A program made the position numbers and the translations under genes. The notes below the pieces were generated by a model. It did not search any database. It saw nothing but the letters and a program-made list of their open reading frames with translations, and was not told the origin of the DNA. Of a DNA stretch of 36,831 bases, positions 32,563 to 36,831 are shown in pieces (the stretch's first letter is position 1; the number at the start of each line of letters is the position of its first letter). The DNA is from a bacterium UBP6_UBA1196 (lineage in GTDB: Bacteria; UBP6; UBA1177): contig DBYC01000082.1 of the NCBI GenBank assembly GCA_002310035.1, forward strand, positions 318 to 37,148. Direction: 5' to 3'.

Positions 32563-33669
32563 TTAGAATTCGAAAGTTGCTTTCAAAGCGGCGTGATCCG
32601 ATGAACCGAGCGAATAGAGGCTCGGAGCATCCTTAACGACTTCGGCTGAGCCTGTTTTGTATTTTCCGCCGTTGGTTTTTACCCAGAAAATGTGGTCGAT
32701 CGCGATCGCATCGCCGCGGTACGAATAAGTTGCCTGATCTTTTGAAGAAAGCTCGCCTGCGACCCTCAAAAAAGCCTCATCGCTTTCAAAAGGTTCAAGC
32801 GTATCGCTTCCCGGCTCGTCGTTGAGGTCGCCCCCCATCACAATGAGCGCATCAGGATTATTTTCAGCAGTTCTTTTAAGTATTTTCACGGCGGCAGCGG
32901 CTTCGGCAAGCCTGCGTGAAGCATCGTCGTCGGCTTTTGACTTGAAATGAGCCGAAAAAACTATGATTTTCCGGCATCCAAGTTCGATGTGCGTTTCGAG
33001 AAAAGCGCGGGTAAAAGTGGTCTTGCCGTTTTCGCAGGCGGGACAATCTATCTGTTCTACATGCCTGTTTTTGAAAGTGATTTTCCCTTTTGTCATAACT
33101 CCGGTATCGACCGAAGCTCCATAACCTTGCTCGCCAAGATAAAATTCGTCGTAATTACCTGATTTTTCAAACAGATCTTTGAGGCACGATTCTTTTTCGA
33201 TTTCCTGCATAAGAATTATGTCAGCATTGATTTCCTTAACAGATTCAGCAAGATCTCTGACTTTGGCGTTGTATTCCGAATCACTCGGCACACTCTCAAA
33301 ATCATAATTTGAACAGCTGCCGGAATCGCAGTTTTTGTCGAAAAAGAGATGCGTGTTGTAAGTACCTATAACGACTGAGCTTATCTCTCCTTCACATTCA
33401 TCTGGTCCTTCCGTATCCGTGGCAGTATCGCTATCGTCGCTGTCATCAGCGTCATCACCGTCATCTGTGTCAGTATCACCTGTATCATCGGTATCATCCG
33501 TATCGCCTGTATCATCTGTATCATCTGTATCATCAGTATCATCTGCGTCACTCTCAGAAACATCTGTGTCCGGTCCCGGTTGTTCATTACTGCCTGAAGA
33601 ACATGAAAACAGCGTGAAGAGCGTCGTTACGACTAAAATTTCTATCAGTAAAATCAAATATTTATTCAC
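32563..33669 (-). CDS. Lipid-anchored endonuclease/exonuclease/phosphatase-fold protein
   Basis: A GTG start at 33669 overlaps the purB stop (GTGAATAA) and has GGTGG upstream; longer upstream starts would lie within purB. The first 22 residues form a signal peptide with lipobox LFSC (C23). An extraordinary DDT/DTD/GDT linker follows (~30-85). The EEP domain (~90-368) has GTYNTHLFF, LMQEIE (metal Glu), SAHFKSK, GGDLNDEPGS, DHIFW and a final SSDHAAL, giving the full catalytic set of a DNase I/Mg-dependent phosphodiesterase fold. A surface nuclease or phosphatase is inferred. In operon with purB and a radical SAM gene. Confidence 0.85.
   Translation of the reverse strand: MNKYLILLIEILVVTTLFTLFSCSSGSNEQPGPDTDVSESDADDTDDTDDTDDTGDTDDTDDTGDTDTDDGDDADDSDDSDTATDTEGPDECEGEISSVVIGTYNTHLFFDKNCDSGSCSNYDFESVPSDSEYNAKVRDLAESVKEINADIILMQEIEKESCLKDLFEKSGNYDEFYLGEQGYGASVDTGVMTKGKITFKNRHVEQIDCPACENGKTTFTRAFLETHIELGCRKIIVFSAHFKSKADDDASRRLAEAAAAVKILKRTAENNPDALIVMGGDLNDEPGSDTLEPFESDEAFLRVAGELSSKDQATYSYRGDAIAIDHIFWVKTNGGKYKTGSAEVVKDAPSLYSLGSSDHAALKATFEF
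33415..33560. repeat. In-frame 9-bp/mixed coding repeat (DDT linker)
   Basis: Units of GTATCATCT/GTATCATCA type are repeated in tandem on the plus strand, with GTATCACCT variants, and encode DDT/GDT/DSD on the minus strand in the EEP lipoprotein linker. Lengths are multiples of three, so slippage keeps the frame. Confidence 0.85.
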
Positions 33670-35041
33670 TTTTACCACCGTTTCTTCTGAAATATTCGTC
33701 AACAAGTTTTTCCGCGATTCCGAGGTAAGTCGAAGGAGTGAGTTTTTTGAGTTTTTCCTTTACGTCGGCAGGAACTTTTTCAAGCGAATCAATAAATTCA
33801 TCGAGTCCTGCGCGTTCGATCCTTTTGCCGCGGGTAAGCATTTTCAGTTTTTCGTAAGGATTTTCCTCGCCGTAAACCCTCATGACTGTCTGGACCGGCT
33901 CGGCAAGAAGTTCGAGGTTGCTTTCAAGGTCTTCCTCAAGTTTCGGATAGTTGACCTCGATTTTGGAAAGCCCTTTCATGCAGTTTTTGAGGCTTATCAG
34001 AATGTATCCGAAAACAAGGCCGACATTCCTGAGAACGGTAGAATCAGTGAGGTCGCGCTGCATTCTCGAATTGAGAAGTTTCGTGCTCAGATGCTCCATG
34101 ATAGAGATCGCGACTCCGGCGTTTCCTTCGCTGTTTTCGAAATCGATCGGGTTGATCTTGTGCGGCATTGTGGAAGAGCCGACTTCGCCCTCTTTCGGTT
34201 TCTGCTTGAAATAAGCGAGCGAAATGTAAGTCCAGATGTCGCGGTCCATATCGATAAGCGTCGAACTGATGCGGATGAGCGTGTGGAAAATCTCCGAAAT
34301 GTAGTGGTAGTTGTTGATCTGCGTTGTCCAGATGAGAGGTTTCGCGCCGAGACGCTCCGAAATGAATTCCTCTGCGGCGCTAAGCCAGTCGACATCGGGT
34401 TTTGCGGCAACATGAGCGTTCCAGTTGCCCGTCGCGCCGCTGAATTTGCACTCGACCTCGATCTTTTCGAGAATTTCGAGTTCGCGTCTGAAACGTGCAG
34501 CAAAATTTATGAACTCTTTGCCAACAGTCGTGGGAGTCGCCGGCTGTCCGTGCGTTCTCGCCATCATGGGAACAGCCTTGTTAGCCTTTGCAAGAGACTC
34601 GATTTTTTCAAGAAGCTCGCCAAGAAGTTTGGAGACGATATCTTTCCCCTTCTTTATCATCAGTGCGTAGGAAGTGTTGTTGATGTCTTCCGAAGTGCAG
34701 CAGAAGTGGACCCACTCTTTCAAGTGGCCGAGACCGCGGTTTTCAAGCTGGTCTTTGACATAGTATTCGACCGATTTCACATCATGGTTCGTGACCGACT
34801 CGAACTTTTTGACCAAGAGTCCGCTTTCTGTGTTGAATCCGTTGTATATCGCGTCGATAGCATCGATGACCCCCTGCGGAGCGTCGTCGAATCCAAGGCG
34901 TCCGAGTATGAATTTAAGCCACTCTACTTCGACAAAAACACGATGTTTGATAAGACCGTATTCCGAAAAAATATCCCTGAGTTCGTCGGTTTTTGAAGCG
35001 TATCTGCCGTCAACAACCGAAATAGCGTCAAGACTGTTCAT
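33662..35041 (-). CDS. purB: Adenylosuccinate lyase
   Basis: The 459-aa enzyme catalyses two fumarate-releasing steps of purine synthesis (SAICAR to AICAR and adenylosuccinate to AMP). It starts MNSLDAISVVDGRYASKT, the E. coli-type PurB start, and contains MMARTHGQPATPTTVGKE and the superfamily signature GSSTMPHKINPIDFENSEGN. ATG 35041 has GGAGGTGAG upstream; the 35071 ATG is too early. Length matches E. coli PurB (456 aa). Promoter at 35073-35100. The stop overlaps the EEP lipoprotein start, an odd partner. Confidence 0.97.
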   Translation of the reverse strand: MNSLDAISVVDGRYASKTDELRDIFSEYGLIKHRVFVEVEWLKFILGRLGFDDAPQGVIDAIDAIYNGFNTESGLLVKKFESVTNHDVKSVEYYVKDQLENRGLGHLKEWVHFCCTSEDINNTSYALMIKKGKDIVSKLLGELLEKIESLAKANKAVPMMARTHGQPATPTTVGKEFINFAARFRRELEILEKIEVECKFSGATGNWNAHVAAKPDVDWLSAAEEFISERLGAKPLIWTTQINNYHYISEIFHTLIRISSTLIDMDRDIWTYISLAYFKQKPKEGEVGSSTMPHKINPIDFENSEGNAGVAISIMEHLSTKLLNSRMQRDLTDSTVLRNVGLVFGYILISLKNCMKGLSKIEVNYPKLEEDLESNLELLAEPVQTVMRVYGEENPYEKLKMLTRGKRIERAGLDEFIDSLEKVPADVKEKLKKLTPSTYLGIAEKLVDEYFRRNGGKSE

Positions 35042-35072
35042 TTTCTCACCTCCGCAAATCAAAAAACGCAAA

Positions 35073-35100
35073 AGTATAGTTATGCAGGCCGTTTTTTCAA
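35073..35100 (-). promoter_or_regulatory. Sigma-70-like promoter of purB operon
   Basis: TTGAAA (35100-35095) and TATACT (35078-35073) on the minus strand are 16 bp apart, about 30 bp before the purB ATG. No PurR box was recognised. Confidence 0.65.
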
Positions 35101-35145
35101 TATTTTATTGCTTATTTCAAAGATTAAAAGCGGCTTTTTTATTAT

Positions 35146-35173
35146 TTGACTTTTGCACCCCCGCCGTTAAGAT
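35146..35173 (+). promoter_or_regulatory. Sigma-70-like promoter of A/V-ATPase operon
   Basis: TTGACT (35146-35151) and TAAGAT (35168-35173) are 16 bp apart, 45 bp before the ATG at 35218. The spacer is unusually C-rich (ACCCCCGCCG). Confidence 0.6.
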
Positions 35174-35217
35174 AGCCGCCGTTGCAATGTTTTTGAACAT
35201 ATTTTTTGGAGGTTAAA

Positions 35218-35850
35218 ATGAGCGAAGCTCAAAACACGAAACTCAATGTCACCGACAGCAAAATTAAGGACATCACCGATTTCCTTAAATCTTCCGTTCT
35301 TGAACCTGCCGAGCAGGAAAAGGCAAACATCCTTTCCGAAGCTAAAAAAGAATCCGCAAAAATTATTGCAGACGCTAAAAAAGAGGCTGAAGAGATCATC
35401 GAAAACGCCAAAAAAGAGACCGAGACGATGAAACACAACACCGAATCGGCTCTTAAGATCGCGGCAAAACAGTCTGTCGACAAGCTCAAACTCGTTCTCG
35501 AAAAAGAAGTTCTCACGGCGGCTGTAGCAACTCCTGTAAAAGAGGCTATGAAGAGCGAAGCGCTCATCAAAGAGTTCGTTTCGGAATTCCTTAAAATATA
35601 TGCAGACAAAGGTTCTTTCTCGGTAGAACTTCCGGCTGCGCTCAAAGACAAACTTTCCGCTTATGTTAAAAGCCAGATCGATTCGCTCGGCGCGAAAGAA
35701 ATCAAGCTCAGCGACGAGACGCTTCCTTCGGGATTCGCTGTGATCGCTGCAAACGGCGCTCTCCGCTACGATTTCACCGATGAATCGGTCGTTGAACTGC
35801 TTACTGAATACATCAGACCCGAACTTAGAAAAGCTCTGTTCTCGAAATAG
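35218..35850 (+). CDS. A/V-type ATP synthase subunit E (peripheral stalk)
   Basis: The 210-aa protein has a long N-terminal helix (QEKANILSEAKKESAKIIAD, then AKKEAEEIIENAKKE) that would form the stator coiled coil with subunit G/H, and a compact C-terminal domain (~110-210) binding the catalytic head. GGAGGTTAAA precedes ATG 35218; a TTG at 35206 is not needed. First gene of the operon, followed by DUF2764 and subunit A genes. Pumps H+ or Na+; ion and direction are undetermined because the ring subunits lie outside. Confidence 0.85.
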   Translation: MSEAQNTKLNVTDSKIKDITDFLKSSVLEPAEQEKANILSEAKKESAKIIADAKKEAEEIIENAKKETETMKHNTESALKIAAKQSVDKLKLVLEKEVLTAAVATPVKEAMKSEALIKEFVSEFLKIYADKGSFSVELPAALKDKLSAYVKSQIDSLGAKEIKLSDETLPSGFAVIAANGALRYDFTDESVVELLTEYIRPELRKALFSK

Positions 35851-35864
35851 CGGGGTGATTAAGC

Positions 35865-36680
35865 ATGAAGTTTAATCACTACACGATAGCGGCTCTGCCC
35901 CAGCTCACCTGGGACGGCGACCTTCCGTGCACTCTGGCCGATCTGCTTGAAGAATTCGACATGCAGCTTGAGCCTCTGCGCGAGGGAATCCGCTCGATCC
36001 TTCTTCTCGATGACATCAGAAATATCGAGCTCATCATCAAATCAAGGCTTGCCGCTGAAGAGGGAAAAGGAATCGACTTTTTCCGCGCCGGCATGACAGC
36101 TCCTGAAGAGCTTGAACTTTTCGTCGATGACCCGAGACACAATTCACCCGACAGATATCCCGAATTTATCGAGGATTTCTTTGAGTCGGCAAAGACAAAC
36201 GAAGAGAGAAACGCGAAGATCGAAGAACTTTACACCGGCTACTACACCTGGATGGCTGCGAACAAAAACCCGTTCCTCGCACGCTACGGCGCTAACATGA
36301 TGACAGTTTACACTGTTGTTTCGGCTCTCAGAATGCTGAAAAACGGCACAGATCTCGACAAGCACTTGAAAGGCGACAGCGATGTGGTGAAACTTATCCT
36401 TGAAAACAGGAACAACGCAGACCTCGGGCTTAAAGGCTGTTTCCCGGAAGTTACCGAAATTGCGGCACTTTTCGACAAGGAGAAAACTCCGGACGAAGTC
36501 GAGAGAGAACTCGACAGGATCCGCTTCAACCTTCTTGAAGAAGTCGGCCAGGAAAAGCCTTTCGCCGACCACATCATCTACGGATACATCATCGGTTTCC
36601 AGATGAAAGACCGCTGGATGACGCAGAGCGACGAAGCCGGAATGAAGATTTTGGAAAACATAATCAATGGAAATTACTGA
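35865..36680 (+). CDS. DUF2764 protein, A/V-ATPase subunit C-position protein
   Basis: The 271-aa protein starts with YTIAALPQLTWDGDLPCTLADLLE, the opening of DUF2764 proteins that sit between subunits E and A in V-type ATPase operons of Bacteroidota, spirochaetes and chlamydiae, where a classical subunit C gene is missing. It is mostly alpha-helical and soluble. It probably bridges stalk and ring like subunit C/d, but this is inferred from context. It begins 14 bp after subunit E and ends 14 bp before subunit A. Confidence 0.82.
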   Translation: MKFNHYTIAALPQLTWDGDLPCTLADLLEEFDMQLEPLREGIRSILLLDDIRNIELIIKSRLAAEEGKGIDFFRAGMTAPEELELFVDDPRHNSPDRYPEFIEDFFESAKTNEERNAKIEELYTGYYTWMAANKNPFLARYGANMMTVYTVVSALRMLKNGTDLDKHLKGDSDVVKLILENRNNADLGLKGCFPEVTEIAALFDKEKTPDEVERELDRIRFNLLEEVGQEKPFADHIIYGYIIGFQMKDRWMTQSDEAGMKILENIINGNY

Positions 36681-36694
36681 TAGGAGACTTGCAA

Positions 36695-36831
36695 ATGGAT
36701 GAAAAAACCAAAGGGATAATCATTGCGGCGCAGGGCAACCTTGTCACCGTAAGATTCGACGGAACGATCCGTCAGAACGAAGTTGTTTTCGTCAAGACCG
36801 GCGGACAGTCGCTTAAAGGCGAGGTCATCGA
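36695..36831 (+). CDS. A/V-type ATP synthase subunit A, 5' part only
   Basis: The ATG at 36695, with AGGAG 8 nt upstream, opens a frame of 45 complete codons that runs off the window. The product starts MDEKTKGIIIAAQGNLVTV and continues FDGTIRQNEVVFVKTGG with LKGEVI, the N-terminal beta-barrel of the catalytic subunit A. The nucleotide-binding region is beyond the end, so activity cannot be judged. Confidence 0.85.
   Translation, partial: MDEKTKGIIIAAQGNLVTVRFDGTIRQNEVVFVKTGGQSLKGEVI

Noticed and set aside
33419..34996. Plus-strand open frame of ~525 codons
   Set aside because: Antisense to purB and to the Asp-repeat linker of the EEP lipoprotein; repetitive Ser/Val start mirrors the repeat and no domain is visible.

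Overview
The window reads as a densely packed chromosome segment from a Gram-negative, didermic bacterium of moderate GC content. Supporting signs are lipoproteins with lipoboxes, an outer-membrane barrel candidate, NtrC-type sigma-54 regulation, a Hanks-type Ser/Thr kinase, LipB, and an A/V-type ATPase whose subunit-C position is held by a DUF2764 protein. Aspartate-rich 'DTD/DSGE' lipoprotein linkers and CsgG-like N-termini recall Myxococcota/'Deltaproteobacteria'-like and other uncultured lineages, but I cannot fix the taxon. No rRNA, tRNA, CRISPR array or transposase was seen. There is no gene-free stretch above 300 bp; the longest (1458-1743) is AT-rich spacer.

Layout. 1-1457 (-): 3'-incomplete outer-membrane protein (DUF6029-like) with a palindromic repeat in its 5' coding region. 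1744-2571 (+): dinD, which appears inserted into, and truncates, a CsgG-like gene (remnant to 2793, -). 2799-7033 (-): overlapping operon of Ser/Thr kinase, PIN-PhoH ATPase, metallophosphoesterase, lipB and the truncated gene. 7091-8194 (-): Cys-rich lipoprotein. 8292-13274 (-): overlapping three-gene operon of a degenerate Eco57I/TaqI-like adenine methylase, an NtrC-type regulator and a multi-TM histidine kinase. 13400-14959 (-): repeat-bearing EGF-like lipoprotein with strong promoter and terminator. 15122-16981 (-): OPT peptide transporter. 17033-20170 (-): 1045-aa exported coiled-coil protein. 20269-24499 (-): RodA, a split CHR (chromate-type) transporter and a beta-helix carbohydrate-binding lipoprotein. 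24601-24734: intergenic repeat. 24725-26461 (-): aspS. 26596-28002 (+): WecA-type phosphoglycosyltransferase. 28004-28762 (-): map. 28907-30180 (+): prmA-gtrA. 30143-30790 (-): HAD phosphatase. 30965-31642 (+): radC. 31647-35041 (-): purB, a lipid-anchored EEP-fold nuclease/phosphatase, and a radical SAM protein. 35218-36831 (+): start of an A/V-ATPase operon (E, DUF2764, A).

Promoters. Eleven of the twelve clearest sigma-70-like promoters I could place have exactly 16 bp between the -35 and -10 hexamers; one has 17.

Most unusual items: (i) an operon coupling a catalytically dead-looking DNA-methylase scaffold to a sigma-54 two-component system; (ii) the dinD insertion junction; (iii) the TTTCGA-rich tandem intergenic repeat; (iv) a family-like design of lipoproteins with in-frame minisatellite linkers.
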